Shown here one piece after another: positions 48,999 to 58,532 of a DNA stretch of 64,000 nucleotides. The notes under the pieces were generated by a model. It worked only from the letters and a program-made list of their open reading frames with translations, was not told the origin of the DNA and made no database searches. Each line of letters begins with the position of its first letter. The first letter of the stretch is position 1. Location of the stretch: positions 34,186 through 98,185 of the forward strand of contig CAILZL010000015.1 of NCBI GenBank assembly GCA_903838705.1. Reading direction: 5' to 3'. This DNA comes from an uncultured Pseudomonadota bacterium (GTDB lineage Bacteria; Pseudomonadota; Gammaproteobacteria; Steroidobacterales; Steroidobacteraceae). A program made the translations under genes and the position numbers.

Positions 48999-49943
48999 TC
49001 AGCTACCCGCCCTGCCAAGCAGGGAACTGACACTGCGCATCACGGACTGCAACTTGTCCGAATAGGCAGGATCAGTCGCATATCCGCCACTTTGCAATGT
49101 GTGGGCAAACTGGGTGCCGTTGCTTCCGGCATTGCGAACGCCCTGATATCGGGGATCGTTGCCGAGCATCCTGGCATAGTCAGCGAAGCAATCCGACATG
49201 GATGAATAGGATTTGAAGCTGGCCATCTGCTGGACGGGTTTGCCCTGTACATATTCCATGGTTGCGTTAGTTGCGCTATTTCCCTGCCATGCACCGGATG
49301 CCTTGATACCGAACAGATTCAGACTGCTGCTGCCATCTTCGTTACTGGGCACATGCCTACCCCAGCCGGTTTCAAGCGCAGCATGCGCAACCAGCATAGC
49401 CGGGTCTACACCCAGTCGCTGCGCCGCGCTCTGTGCATGAGGCCACACACATCGAACGAAATCCTCAGGTGAAGCAGATGACAACATCGATGTAGATGAA
49501 ACCGGTTCCTTGCTGCTGGATGCAGAGGATGACTTTTCAGGCTGTATCGCAGGCACTCTGGCCTCTGACTTGTCATCCTGATTTGCTACAGGTGCTGCCT
49601 TCGGCTGCACTGCAGCAGGATCATCAGGCTTGGCTGCCAGACCGGAACGGGCCAGTTGCTGTACCAGCATATCAGCCAACCCAATCCCCTTGCCTTTTGA
49701 CATCTGCAAAGACAGCTGCTGATCAAACATACCCTGATAAAACTCCACTTCATCACTGCTTGTCAGCGAATCGCCGAAATGAGCTGCACGCATGCTCTTG
49801 AGCATCATCTCGGTAAACAGGCTTTCAAACTGCTGTGCAGCCTGTCTTAATGCTTGTGGATTATTGGTCCGCGCATCTTTCTTCAACGCTGAAAGCGCGT
49901 TGAAGTCGCCGTAAAAGCCAGTTGACGATGTCGGTGAAGTCAT
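48999..49943 (-). CDS. flgJ: Rod-cap/muramidase protein FlgJ
   Basis: Caps the growing rod and locally digests peptidoglycan. The 314-aa protein has the N-terminal rod-binding domain (AAQQFESLFTEMMLKSMR), a Pro/Ser/Ala/Lys-rich linker (about 105-155) and a C-terminal glucosaminidase (GH73) domain. That domain has AHAALETGWGRH, in which E is the catalytic acid (about residue 190), and SLNLFGIKA. Both domains are present, as in the enteric type. Confidence 0.94.
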   Translation of the reverse strand: MTSPTSSTGFYGDFNALSALKKDARTNNPQALRQAAQQFESLFTEMMLKSMRAAHFGDSLTSSDEVEFYQGMFDQQLSLQMSKGKGIGLADMLVQQLARSGLAAKPDDPAAVQPKAAPVANQDDKSEARVPAIQPEKSSSASSSKEPVSSTSMLSSASPEDFVRCVWPHAQSAAQRLGVDPAMLVAHAALETGWGRHVPSNEDGSSSLNLFGIKASGAWQGNSATNATMEYVQGKPVQQMASFKSYSSMSDCFADYARMLGNDPRYQGVRNAGSNGTQFAHTLQSGGYATDPAYSDKLQSVMRSVSSLLGRAGS

Positions 49944-49957
49944 GACTGACAGGGTTA

Positions 49958-51082
49958 CTAGATCACAATGAGATCGGCACGCAGAGCGCCGGCCTGTTTC
50001 AATGCTTCCAGTATCGCCACCAGATCGCCCGGTGCCGCTCCAACCTGATTGACTGCACGTACGATGGTGTCCAGATCAACTCCGGCATTGAACACAAACA
50101 TGCGGGACTGTGGCTGATCAACCTGAACATCTGACTTGGGTGTAGTCACGGTCTGTCCCTGCGACAGCGGATTAGGCTGACTGACCTGACTGCGCTCAGA
50201 AATCGTGACAGTCAATGAACCATGCGAAACTGCTGCCGGTAACACACGAACACGTGACCCGATCACCACAGTTCCGGTACGTGAGTTAACGATCACTCTG
50301 GCAGGCGCATCGCCCGGTTCAACATCCAGTGCTTCCAGTGTTGCCAGAAAGGCTATCCGTTGACTTATATCTACTGGCGCAGCAACCTTGATTGTGACAG
50401 AGTCCACTGCCTGAGCTATGCCCTCACCCAGCAGCTTGTTGATCCCTTCGACCAGCCTTGACGCAGTAGTGAAGTCTGGTGTGTTGAGATTCAGTGCAAT
50501 ATATGGCGCCGAAGCAAAGTTATTTGGAACCTCACGTTCCACTGATGCGCCATTAGGAATGCGTCCAGAACTCGGCACATTGACGGTTATCTTTGAACCA
50601 TCCTTGCCTTCAACACCGAATCCACCCACGATGAGATTGCCCTGTGCAATGGCATACACCTCACCATCTATTCCGCGCAATGGCGTCATCAGCAGGTTGC
50701 CACCGCGCAGACTGGCTGCATTACCAATAGACGACACAGTAATATCAATTGTCTGACCCGACTTGGTAAATGGCGGCAATTCAGCGGTCACTGTTACTGC
50801 AGCCACATTCTTCAACTGCGGATTGACATTGGCGGGGATGCTGACACCGAACTGGGTCAACATGTTGCGAATACTCTGGATAGTAAATGGTGCCTGTGAA
50901 GTCTGATCGCCTGTTCCATTCAGACCAACCACCAGACCATAGCCGACCAGCTGATTACTGCGTACCCCAGCTACACTGGCCAGATCCTTGACATGCTCTG
51001 CATAAACAATCGGTGTACTACCAAGACACACAATTACTAAAGCAGAGTTCAGATAGACCAATTTTTTGATCAGTGCTGTCAT
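49958..51082 (-). CDS. flgI: Flagellar P-ring protein FlgI
   Basis: Periplasmic ring around the rod. The 374-aa protein has a signal peptide ending VYA (about 28), then [20 protein letters not shown] and [17 protein letters not shown]. Other landmarks are [12 protein letters not shown] and the C-terminal [20 protein letters not shown], which are all standard for FlgI. It is 14 nt upstream of flgJ. Confidence 0.96.
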   Translation of the reverse strand: MTALIKKLVYLNSALVIVCLGSTPIVYAEHVKDLASVAGVRSNQLVGYGLVVGLNGTGDQTSQAPFTIQSIRNMLTQFGVSIPANVNPQLKNVAAVTVTAELPPFTKSGQTIDITVSSIGNAASLRGGNLLMTPLRGIDGEVYAIAQGNLIVGGFGVEGKDGSKITVNVPSSGRIPNGASVEREVPNNFASAPYIALNLNTPDFTTASRLVEGINKLLGEGIAQAVDSVTIKVAAPVDISQRIAFLATLEALDVEPGDAPARVIVNSRTGTVVIGSRVRVLPAAVSHGSLTVTISERSQVSQPNPLSQGQTVTTPKSDVQVDQPQSRMFVFNAGVDLDTIVRAVNQVGAAPGDLVAILEALKQAGALRADLIVI

Positions 51083-51115
51083 TTTTTTCTCATTGTGTCC
51101 GTTATTGTTACTTGA

Positions 51116-51826
51116 TCAGAATGGCGCAAGAGGCGAATCAAAGAAACGCGACAGCCAACCCTTGGCATTGGCATCGGCTAATACACCCTTTGCACCATAT
51201 GAAATGCTTGCATCAGCCACACGTGTCGAGTCAACCGTGTTATCTGGCTGCACATCCACCTGACGCACAAAACCCTGTATAGTTACAAATTCGCGCCCCT
51301 GATTAATAGTGATCCACTTCTGCCCACGTACAAGCAGGTTGCCATTGGAATACCGCTTAGCTACTGTGACGGTCACATCACCTGCCAGACTATTGCTCTG
51401 GTCACTGTTTCCAGAACCAGTAAAATCCGTACTGTCCTTCATTCCAGCGCTCAAAATATTATTGCCATGAACTGTAATAGGAGCACCAAGTACAGTGGTG
51501 CCGGTTCCTAGTGATGCATTACTGGCCTTAGATGTGGTCGTGCTTGACTTTTTAGAAGCCGTTGTGCTCTCCACCAGATGAATGGTCAATACATCCCCCA
51601 TCCGCCGTGCAATCGCATTCTCAAACAGCGATATTTCATGATTGGAACTGAACAACGAGCCATTGGTAACACGCGAGTCAGGCATTTCTTCCGGCATGAC
51701 CGGTGTATATTCAGATACGGCTGGATCCAGCATGACGCAACCAGCCAAGAAAGACGCCAGCACAGCGGCAGACACAGCCATCAGTAATCTTGCAGGTTTG
51801 AATAAGTTAATCATGACTATTGCCAT
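51116..51826 (-). CDS. flgH: Flagellar L-ring lipoprotein FlgH
   Basis: Outer-membrane L-ring subunit. Two ATGs (51826 and 51814) are possible; neither has a strong ribosome binding site. The N-terminus carries a lipoprotein signal with lipobox FLAGC (C29 or 30). Family landmarks include LFENAIARRMGDVLTIHLVE, VTVAKRYSNGNLLVRGQKWI and ASISYGAKGVL. Length is 236 aa. Confidence 0.95.
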   Translation of the reverse strand: MAIVMINLFKPARLLMAVSAAVLASFLAGCVMLDPAVSEYTPVMPEEMPDSRVTNGSLFSSNHEISLFENAIARRMGDVLTIHLVESTTASKKSSTTTSKASNASLGTGTTVLGAPITVHGNNILSAGMKDSTDFTGSGNSDQSNSLAGDVTVTVAKRYSNGNLLVRGQKWITINQGREFVTIQGFVRQVDVQPDNTVDSTRVADASISYGAKGVLADANAKGWLSRFFDSPLAPF

Positions 51827-51843
51827 CTGAGTACTTCACATTA

Positions 51844-52629
51844 CTAGAGATTGTTGCTGATAAATTGCAGCATCTGATCCGAGCTTGTAATGGCTTTGGT
51901 ATTCATTTCATAAGCGCGCTGCGCCTGAATCATATTTACCATTTCTTCCACTACATTGACGTTGGAGCCCTCAACCGCACCCTGTTGTAAAGTGCCAAGG
52001 CCATTTAAACCCGGGGTAGATATCTGAGCCGTTCCACTGGCTGCAGATTCTGTCAATAAATTATCTCCCCTAGGCTGAAGTCCGGCAGGATTAACAAAGT
52101 CAGCCAACTGCAAAGTACCCACTTGTGTTGGTGTTGCTTGCCCTGACAGCGTTGCGCTCACCACACCATCTGCCGCGATAGTGATGCTCTGTGCGCCCGA
52201 GGGGATAGTGATACTCGGCTGTACAGCGTAGCCACTGGATGTCACCAGCTGGCCCTGTGAATTCAGCTGCAGGCTGCCATCACGAGTGTAGGCCAACGTG
52301 CCATCTGGCAACGCAACCTGGAGAAATCCACGTCCAGAGATAGCCACATCAAGTCCATTGCCTGTCTGACTGGTGCTGCCCTGGGTGAAGACCTTTTCAG
52401 TAGCAACTACGCGCACCCCTGTGCCCAGCGACATACCGGAAGGCGCTTGCGTATCCTGTGAGGTAGCAGCGCCCACCTGTCGCAGGTTCTGATACATCAG
52501 ATCTTCAAATACAGCCCGGCCCTTTTTGAAACCTGTTGTATTGACGTTCGCTAGGTTATTTGAGATGACTGCCATCTGCGTCTGTTGCGCATCCAGTCCC
52601 GTCTTTGCTGCCCACATGGCCGTATTCAT
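51844..52629 (-). CDS. flgG: Distal rod protein FlgG
   Basis: The 261-aa protein matches the usual FlgG length exactly. The N-terminal rod/hook motif is [19 protein letters not shown]. The specific segment [17 protein letters not shown] follows, and the C-terminal motif is [19 protein letters not shown]. It lies between flgF and flgH. Confidence 0.96.
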   Translation of the reverse strand: MNTAMWAAKTGLDAQQTQMAVISNNLANVNTTGFKKGRAVFEDLMYQNLRQVGAATSQDTQAPSGMSLGTGVRVVATEKVFTQGSTSQTGNGLDVAISGRGFLQVALPDGTLAYTRDGSLQLNSQGQLVTSSGYAVQPSITIPSGAQSITIAADGVVSATLSGQATPTQVGTLQLADFVNPAGLQPRGDNLLTESAASGTAQISTPGLNGLGTLQQGAVEGSNVNVVEEMVNMIQAQRAYEMNTKAITSSDQMLQFISNNL

Positions 52630-52677
52630 TGCTTATCTCCGGAAAAATAATCGTTGCTGTTCAATCGTGTTAATCAG

Positions 52678-53418
52678 TTAACCCATCGACAGCAACTTAG
52701 CTGCCGTTGCCGAATCTTCTTCGGCGGTGTGCATGGCCTTGACCTGCAACTCGAAGCGTCTTGAAAGCTCAATCATCTGCACCATCGCATCAGCAACATT
52801 CACATTGCTCGACTCAAGCGCACCGGATGTCAGCGTAACACTGGCGTCTGAAACGGGCACGGAGCCATTGATGGTTTTGAACAGGCCATCATTGCCACGC
52901 TTAAGCTCACCCTCGGGCGGATTGACCAACTTGATCCGGCCCACTGCCGCCATAGTGGTCGCCTGCTGACCTGCCGGGACAATAGAAATCGTGCCATCAC
53001 GTGCCACATTGATGGCGCTGTAGGCAGGTACAGTCAAAGGACCGCCATCTCCCATTACCGGCAATCCGGTTGCAGTCATCAACATGCCGTTTGAATCCAC
53101 GTGCAGATCACCCGCACGCGTGTACGCCTCCGTTCCATCCTTTGCCTGAACAGCAAACCAGCCGCTGCCCTGGATCGCGATATCAAGATCCTGCCCGGTG
53201 GCATTGATCGTTCCACCACTGTTGTCCCAGCCATTTTCTTCAGCCGATGTGTATACACGGGAAGCAAATCCTGGTCCCTGCACTGCGCGACTCTGGAATG
53301 CAGCAAGATCAGCCTTGAAACCATTGGTGTTGGCATTTGCCAGATTGTGGTTATTGACTGCTTGCGCCTGCAGCGTCTCCTTGGCGCCGGACATCGCGAT
53401 GTAGAGTGATCTATCCAT
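52678..53418 (-). CDS. flgF: Proximal rod protein FlgF
   Basis: A 246-aa rod protein with MDRSLYIAMSGAKETLQAQA and AVNNHNLANANTNGFK at the start and a C-terminal segment VADAMVQMIELSRRFELQ. It is shorter than FlgG and follows flgE. Confidence 0.94.
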   Translation of the reverse strand: MDRSLYIAMSGAKETLQAQAVNNHNLANANTNGFKADLAAFQSRAVQGPGFASRVYTSAEENGWDNSGGTINATGQDLDIAIQGSGWFAVQAKDGTEAYTRAGDLHVDSNGMLMTATGLPVMGDGGPLTVPAYSAINVARDGTISIVPAGQQATTMAAVGRIKLVNPPEGELKRGNDGLFKTINGSVPVSDASVTLTSGALESSNVNVADAMVQMIELSRRFELQVKAMHTAEEDSATAAKLLSMG

Positions 53419-53450
53419 AACAGCGTCTCACTGGTTACCTGAATACAACC

Positions 53451-54671
53451 TTATCGAGCCATATCCATGATGGACTGGGTAATGCTTTTTTCTGTGGAGA
53501 TCATCTGGGCATTGGACTGGTAGTTGCGTTGGGCCACGATCATGTTTACAAGCTGCTTGGTGATGTCCACATTGGAAGCCTCCAGTGCACCCGACTGAAT
53601 CACCCCCAATCCAGAAGTACCTGCACTTCCTTTTAATGGCTGGCCTGAAGCAAAAGTCTCTGCCCAGCTGGTACCATCCAATTTCTGTAGGCCTTGGTTG
53701 TTTGGAAAACTTACTACCGCCACTTGACCAAGCGCTGTTGATTGACCGTTAGTAAAGTTAGCCTGTACAACACCAGAGCTATCAACCGTTACGCCTGACA
53801 ACTGACCTGTAGTGTAACCATCTTGTGTAATACTGGAAGTTGAAAACCCACTCCCAAATTGCGTTGTTTGCGCTACATTAAAATTTATATTCAGATCAGC
53901 GGCGCCAGTAGAAGGGGTATAGGCACCATAATTTATCAGCCCTGTTGCCGGTGAAGTCAACACACCTGCGGTGTTGTAGTTCAACTTCTGAACAGCACCT
54001 ACCGCTGTACCATCAATACTAAGGTGCGTATCCCATTCATTTGGGGCGGCGGATTTCACAAAGTAAATTGTCGCCGTATGCGCAGCACCTAGCGAATCAA
54101 ACACCGTCAACGATGAAGCGTTGTTGAAGCTACTTGAATTCGCGGCATCAAATGGAGTCGAACTAGGCTGCAATGCGTTTGCTGGCAGATTAAGGATACT
54201 ATCTACTGATGTGGTAGCAAAGGGCGGATTTTGACCTGTATTCAGTTGCAGGTCTGACAATTGACTGGTGTTAAACCTACCGTTTCCTAGACTAGGGTAG
54301 ACCTGCAAACGCTGTCCGGCACCATTTGTCACGTACCCTTCATTATTTGTTGAAAATGCCCCGGCGCGAGTATATTGCATGGCGCCGCCGGCACTCACTG
54401 CAAAAAATCCGCCTCCATTGATCGCCAAGTCCAAGCTATTGTTGGTGTTTTCAAGATTGCCTTGACTGAACTGTTGGGCAACACTGGAAACCCGCGACCC
54501 TTGACCCGGCTGCAAAGATGAGACTCCTTGCAGCGAACTTGAAAATAGCTCTGCAAATTGAGTTCTCGATTGCTTGAAGCCAGTGGTTTCCGCGTTGGAA
54601 ATGTTGTTAGCCGTCACATCTAGGTCCATTTGTGCGGATGCCAGACCACTTAATGCGATACCAAATGTCAT
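53451..54671 (-). CDS. flgE: Flagellar hook protein FlgE
   Basis: Hook subunit of 406 aa. N-terminal LDVTANNISNAETTGFKQ and C-terminal VNMIVAQRNYQSNAQMIS are the shared rod/hook motifs. The central Ser/Thr/Asn-rich region forms the outer hook domains. Located between flgD, which caps hook growth, and flgF. Confidence 0.96.
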   Translation of the reverse strand: MTFGIALSGLASAQMDLDVTANNISNAETTGFKQSRTQFAELFSSSLQGVSSLQPGQGSRVSSVAQQFSQGNLENTNNSLDLAINGGGFFAVSAGGAMQYTRAGAFSTNNEGYVTNGAGQRLQVYPSLGNGRFNTSQLSDLQLNTGQNPPFATTSVDSILNLPANALQPSSTPFDAANSSSFNNASSLTVFDSLGAAHTATIYFVKSAAPNEWDTHLSIDGTAVGAVQKLNYNTAGVLTSPATGLINYGAYTPSTGAADLNINFNVAQTTQFGSGFSTSSITQDGYTTGQLSGVTVDSSGVVQANFTNGQSTALGQVAVVSFPNNQGLQKLDGTSWAETFASGQPLKGSAGTSGLGVIQSGALEASNVDITKQLVNMIVAQRNYQSNAQMISTEKSITQSIMDMAR

Positions 54672-54717
54672 ATTTAATTACTCCTGAATTAGTCGGTGGT
54701 TTATTTAGACTGAAATA

Positions 54718-55383
54718 CTAAAAGATTTCTTTTACTGAACTAAGCTGAACAGAACCCAGCTCATCGGTATTGAGCTGCATATCGCTATTCGTTGCGCCAA
54801 TCGTGACGCTTGAAACCTTTGCAACCAGTGAAGTAGCAAGTGAAGTGTTTTTCCCGGCCACATTGGCAATGGCCTTGAATGTGTACTTGCCCGCTGCAAC
54901 TGCCTTACCGCTGTCATCTCTGCCATCCCAGGTAAATGCAGACTCGCCATTTGCTGCCGGTACACTCATCTGTCTGATGATCTGACCACTGTCATCACTG
55001 ACCACCAGATTGATATTTGAAGATGCGGTGGGCGTATTAACCACGCCACTCACCGCCTCGCCTGTTGCCACTGACGCTGAATCGGCGTCAACCAGCACGG
55101 AATGTCCCACCATCGCCGTGGCATTCAGCGCCTGCGACCCCTTCATCTGCGAAGTCAGCGAACCCAATGAAGTATTCATCTCCTGCACACCCGAGACGGT
55201 TGAGAACTGGGCAAGTTGAGCAATGAACTGGGTAGAGTCCTGCGGCTGGGTCGGGTCCTGATACTTCAGCTGGGTTGTCATCAGGGTAATAAAGTCATTG
55301 ATCCCCAGGCTGGACATGGAGTTTTTCGTTCCACCAGCGCTCCCGGACGTCAGTGAACTTGTTGCGGAGCTGATCGGATTCAT
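54718..55383 (-). CDS. flgD: Hook-capping scaffold protein FlgD
   Basis: The 221-aa protein has the N-terminal LGINDFITLMTTQLKYQDP and QDSTQFIAQLAQFSTVSGV, diagnostic of FlgD. A beta-rich domain with AFTWDGRDDSGKAVAAGKYT follows. Required for hook assembly and absent from the mature hook. Confidence 0.95.
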   Translation of the reverse strand: MNPISSATSSLTSGSAGGTKNSMSSLGINDFITLMTTQLKYQDPTQPQDSTQFIAQLAQFSTVSGVQEMNTSLGSLTSQMKGSQALNATAMVGHSVLVDADSASVATGEAVSGVVNTPTASSNINLVVSDDSGQIIRQMSVPAANGESAFTWDGRDDSGKAVAAGKYTFKAIANVAGKNTSLATSLVAKVSSVTIGATNSDMQLNTDELGSVQLSSVKEIF

Positions 55384-55417
55384 ATTGTTTCACCTGTATG
55401 TTTGATAGGCGTATTCA

Positions 55418-55831
55418 TTACTGCCCCAGTTTCAGAGTGGCGAGCATCAATTCTTTAGATGTATTCATCACTTCAACATTGTTCTGATAGGAGCGTGATG
55501 CAGAAATCATGTCGACCATCTCCTCAACCACGTTGACATTGGATGAATAGACGTAACCATCTGCATTCGCCAGCGGATTACCGGGTTCATACTTGGCCTC
55601 AGCAGCAGCCTGGTTCTGTGCAATGCCAACCACCTGAACCTGTGAACCCTTAGCGTTATCACTCAATCCGGCCTGTACCGCCTTAAAAACTGGGTGTCTT
55701 GCCTTATAGGCATCACCCGCCTTGCTGCTTACGCTGTCTGCGTTGGCAAGATTGCTGGCTGTGGTATTCAGGCGCACGGTCTGCGCACTCATCCCTGAAC
55801 CGGCAATGTCGAAGATATTGAATGAAGGCAT
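55418..55831 (-). CDS. flgC: Proximal rod protein FlgC
   Basis: The 137-aa protein has TVRLNTTASNLANADSVSS at the N-terminus and VVEEMVDMISASRSYQNNVE at the C-terminus, the FlgC arrangement. Second gene of the flg operon. Confidence 0.95.
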   Translation of the reverse strand: MPSFNIFDIAGSGMSAQTVRLNTTASNLANADSVSSKAGDAYKARHPVFKAVQAGLSDNAKGSQVQVVGIAQNQAAAEAKYEPGNPLANADGYVYSSNVNVVEEMVDMISASRSYQNNVEVMNTSKELMLATLKLGQ

Positions 55832-55864
55832 GGGTTATTCCTCGTGCTTGATCATCTGTCTTTA

Positions 55865-56281
55865 TTATTGACCGGTGATGGCCGTCATCAATGAACGGAA
55901 CTTTGCATTCACAAAACTCAGGCTGGCCTGATAGTGAATTGCGTTCTGAACAAAATTGGCCTGTTCAACTTCCGAATCGACCGTATTGCCATCCAGAGAT
56001 GGCGCCAGAGGGGTCCTATACAGAGTGCGTGCACCGTTGTTCTCTACCGCACTTCCTACTGGCATAGTCTTGTTGTTGCCTGCAGTTGAAGTCTGTCTCA
56101 ATGGCAGCGCGCCACTGGCTGCATTGCTGGCAGCCAGCGCCGATTTGAAATCAAGATCACGCGCCTTGTAATTGGGCGTATCTGCATTGGCCATGTTGGC
56201 AGCCAGCAATTCGCTGCGCTGCGCACTCAGCTTGAGTGCTTGCGGATGGATACCCAGATATGAATCGAGTGGCAGTGCCAT
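55865..56281 (-). CDS. flgB: Proximal rod protein FlgB
   Basis: First gene of the flgBCDEFGHIJKL operon. The ATG at 56281 has GGAGG upstream; the longer frame is not conserved. The 138-aa protein has RSELLAANMANADTPNYKAR and ends with FVQNAIHYQASLSFVNAKFR. A sigma-54 promoter ends 39 nt upstream. Confidence 0.95.
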   Translation of the reverse strand: MALPLDSYLGIHPQALKLSAQRSELLAANMANADTPNYKARDLDFKSALAASNAASGALPLRQTSTAGNNKTMPVGSAVENNGARTLYRTPLAPSLDGNTVDSEVEQANFVQNAIHYQASLSFVNAKFRSLMTAITGQ

Positions 56282-56319
56282 GACAGCCTCCGTCAAATAA
56301 TTGCCTGGGGAGACTGCAA

Positions 56320-56334
56320 GCAATCAGCGTGCCA
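56320..56334 (-). promoter_or_regulatory. Sigma-54 promoter of the flgB operon
   Basis: TGGCACGCTGATTGC on the minus strand is a perfect match to TGGCACG-N4-TTGC and is followed by T. The start would be near 56308, about 27 nt upstream of flgB. In Pseudomonas this operon is FleR-controlled. Confidence 0.9.
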
Positions 56335-56542
56335 AGATGTTCAATTGGCTCAATACCGACTGGAATGGAGCGATTTGATTGTTTTTGTGTGAAGCAGGTC
56401 ACAGTGATCCGGCAAGCGCTTGCCGCAAAGAGGCAAGAGCATGACGCATAGTGAACCCCGGCAACTGAATACAGAGCCTGCTTACTGCTTATATCGGCCA
56501 CCTGCTGAGAAAGTTGATACCTGAAATGCATTACTCAATGCA

Positions 56543-56557
56543 TGGCATGAGGCTTGC
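56543..56557 (+). promoter_or_regulatory. Sigma-54 promoter of flgA
   Basis: TGGCATGAGGCTTGC has one mismatch to TGGCACG-N4-TTGC, with the correct spacing, and is followed by T. The start would be near 56569, about 20 nt before the flgA ATG. It lies in the 308-nt divergent region that also holds the flgB promoter. Confidence 0.8.
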
Positions 56558-56589
56558 TTGGATCTGGTCACTTGTCAGAGAACAGTCAC

Positions 56590-57297
56590 ATGAAATATCA
56601 AAGACATCTATTTACCCTGCTGCTTGCAGTCAGCTGCGTCGCAGGCAGACCGGCTAATGCAATTAGCTATCAGCCTCTTACCAGCATTCAGCAAGCTGCA
56701 GAACAGCATCTGCGTTCATTAATACCTGATTCCACCAAGTCGGTAATCCTGCAAGCCGAAACGCTGGACAGTCGCCTGCACCTTGCACAGTGCAGCACTC
56801 CCTTACAGGCGTTTCTGCCCAGCGGAGCCAATCTGGGCAGCAGAGCGACAGTAGGAGTGCGCTGTAACGATGGCAATACCTGGTCGGTGTATGTACCAGT
56901 CAATATAGAGTCAGAGGTTGAAGTGCTGAACCTTAACAAGTCACTGGCACGTAATGCCACTATCAGTCCGCTGGATGTTGAGGTCAGCACCAGGCATGTG
57001 CCCGGCCTGATCACTCACTACCTGAAGGACATCAGCGAACTTCAGAATAAGAGAACACGACGTGACCTGCCGGCTGGCGCCCTGCTCACACCCGACATGC
57101 TGCAATCACAGGTGCTGGTGCGACGGGGACAACAGGTCACCATCCTTGCCGAAGTGTCCGGCATTGAAGTCCGAAACCAGGGAGTCGCGCTTGTGGATGG
57201 CAGTGAAAATGCCAGAGTACAAGTCAGGAACTCTGCTTCATCTAAAGTAATAGAAGGTGTGGTCGATGCCACAGGCATCGTACGCGTAAGGCTATAA
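56590..57297 (+). CDS. flgA: Flagellar P-ring chaperone FlgA
   Basis: Periplasmic chaperone for P-ring assembly. The ATG at 56590 gives a signal peptide (MKYQRHLFTLLLAVSCVAG...ANA) and 235 aa. The SAF domain in the second half carries RTRRDLPAGALLTPDMLQ and RRGQQVTILAEVSGIEVR. It is divergent from flgB and followed by flgM. Confidence 0.93.
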   Translation: MKYQRHLFTLLLAVSCVAGRPANAISYQPLTSIQQAAEQHLRSLIPDSTKSVILQAETLDSRLHLAQCSTPLQAFLPSGANLGSRATVGVRCNDGNTWSVYVPVNIESEVEVLNLNKSLARNATISPLDVEVSTRHVPGLITHYLKDISELQNKRTRRDLPAGALLTPDMLQSQVLVRRGQQVTILAEVSGIEVRNQGVALVDGSENARVQVRNSASSKVIEGVVDATGIVRVRL

Positions 57298-57351
57298 CTT
57301 GCTGGACGCCACCCCATGCAAGCGATTAAGTTAAATTTCAACTCAAGCTGC

Positions 57352-57378
57352 TAAAGTTGTTCCAAAGTCGGCCGTTAC
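57352..57378 (+). promoter_or_regulatory. Sigma-28 (FliA) promoter of flgMN
   Basis: TAAAGTTG, 11 nt, then GCCGTTAC. The -35 half has one mismatch to TAAAGTTT and the -10 half has two to GCCGATAA, with exact spacing. The start would be near 57386, about 23 nt before the flgM GTG. Confidence 0.8.
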
Positions 57379-57408
57379 AGCTGGCAAGAGAAGATCAGGA
57401 GTAGTGTT

Positions 57409-57723
57409 GTGTCTACAAAGATTGGTGGTTTTGACAACAGCCCGGTGCGCCTCAGCGCAGGCCGTACCGTCAAACGCGCAGACAATTCAGTCAATTCGCC
57501 GCAGACGAACAGTCTGGAAAGTACCCTTGCGGAAACGCATATTACCGATTCAGCACGTGCACTGGCTGAACTGGAAAAGCTGGCTCAGGACCTGCCTGCA
57601 GTGGATCACGCCCGTGTTGAACAGGTCAGAAACAGCCTGTCCAGCGGCAGTTACAAAATTGATCCGGAAAAGATCGCTGACCGATTGCTCCAGACCGAGC
57701 AAGCACTCGACCAACTGAAATAG
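57409..57723 (+). CDS. flgM: Anti-sigma-28 factor FlgM
   Basis: Binds FliA until the hook-basal body is complete, then is exported. A GTG start at 57409, with AGGAGT upstream, gives 104 aa. The unstructured N-terminal half and the C-terminal helices (RVEQVRNSLSSGSYKIDPEK, IADRLLQTEQALDQL) are typical. Its own sigma-28 promoter gives the standard feedback loop. Confidence 0.93.
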   Translation: MSTKIGGFDNSPVRLSAGRTVKRADNSVNSPQTNSLESTLAETHITDSARALAELEKLAQDLPAVDHARVEQVRNSLSSGSYKIDPEKIADRLLQTEQALDQLK

Positions 57724-57764
57724 CATCATTTATTTTCAACTTCGCTCGCAATAAAACATCAATC

Positions 57765-58256
57765 ATGGATGCATCAATCTGTCGCGATCACCTGAACTGT
57801 TTGCTTGGCGAAGAAGCTGCCGCCCTGACCGAACTGGAGGCCATTCTCGGCAGGGAATATGCGCACATCATTTCTGACAATCTGGAAGATCTGGAAAAAG
57901 CATCAGCCGCGCGCGATACCTGCATGTCCACCTTGTTAAGAATTGACTCTGAACGCCAATCGCTATGTCATGCCAGTGGTTATAACGCTGATAAATCCGG
58001 TCTGTTGCAGTTGATCAACTGGTGCGATCCATCCGGCTCAATTCAGACACGCTGGCAACAGAGCACGGCTGCGATACGTAACTGCCGTGCGCTCAATGAC
58101 CGGAACGGCGCACTGGTAAACAATCGCCTGAAAAGAGTAGAAGGGATGCTGAATTCACTCAACGGAACAGAGCACAGTAATTCAAGAGTTTACTCTGCCC
58201 GCGGAAATACCTATCAGAACCCGCAAGCAGGGCGCGTCTGTCATATCCAGGCCTGA
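57765..58256 (+). CDS. flgN: Flagellar export chaperone FlgN
   Basis: Chaperone for FlgK and FlgL. The 163-aa helical protein starts LNCLLGEEAAALTELEAIL, ends with a Ser/Asn-rich segment, and contains LLQLINWCDPSGSIQTRWQQ. It follows flgM after 41 nt and ends at a terminator. Confidence 0.88.
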   Translation: MDASICRDHLNCLLGEEAAALTELEAILGREYAHIISDNLEDLEKASAARDTCMSTLLRIDSERQSLCHASGYNADKSGLLQLINWCDPSGSIQTRWQQSTAAIRNCRALNDRNGALVNNRLKRVEGMLNSLNGTEHSNSRVYSARGNTYQNPQAGRVCHIQA

Positions 58257-58263
58257 ACTTCTA

Positions 58264-58290
58264 TACCTGAAGACCTCAGGTACTTTTTCC
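58264..58290 (+). terminator. Intrinsic terminator of flgMN
   Basis: TACCTGA and TCAGGTA form a 7-bp stem with a 5-nt loop, followed by CTTTTTCC. It lies 8 nt past the flgN stop and overlaps the last codons of the convergent feoB-linked gene. Confidence 0.7.
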
Positions 58291-58530
58291 GTTGTGAGTG
58301 CCAGAGCGCCTGAATTTCCTAACCAGATTCCGCTTCTGTAACTCCGCCGGACAGTGAGAGCATGATCCCGCTCGCGGAGAGAACAGCGCATAAACCCTCA
58401 GCCCACAACATCTGATCAGCAATTCAAGCATTCGCCGTTTTACCTGCATGGAGCCCAGTGCGTAGACGATATAAAGCGCACTGAGAGATACCAGGATCGA
58501 GACCAGGATCAGATCAAGCAAGTGCCACAT
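58276..58530 (-). CDS. Small feoB-linked membrane protein with CxxC motif
   Basis: An 84-aa protein 2 nt after the feoB stop, from the ATG at 58530; the longer frame is inside feoB. One membrane helix (about 5-24, LDLILVSILVSLSALYIVYA) precedes a basic cytoplasmic tail with several cysteines, including CSHC (about 57-60). It takes the place of feoC; similar one-helix, Cys-motif proteins (DUF6587-like) follow feoB in other Gammaproteobacteria. Function unknown; the cysteines suggest an iron or Fe-S sensing role, which is inference. Confidence 0.65.
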   Translation of the reverse strand: MWHLLDLILVSILVSLSALYIVYALGSMQVKRRMLELLIRCCGLRVYALFSPRAGSCSHCPAELQKRNLVRKFRRSGTHNGKST

Positions 58531-58532
58531 AT

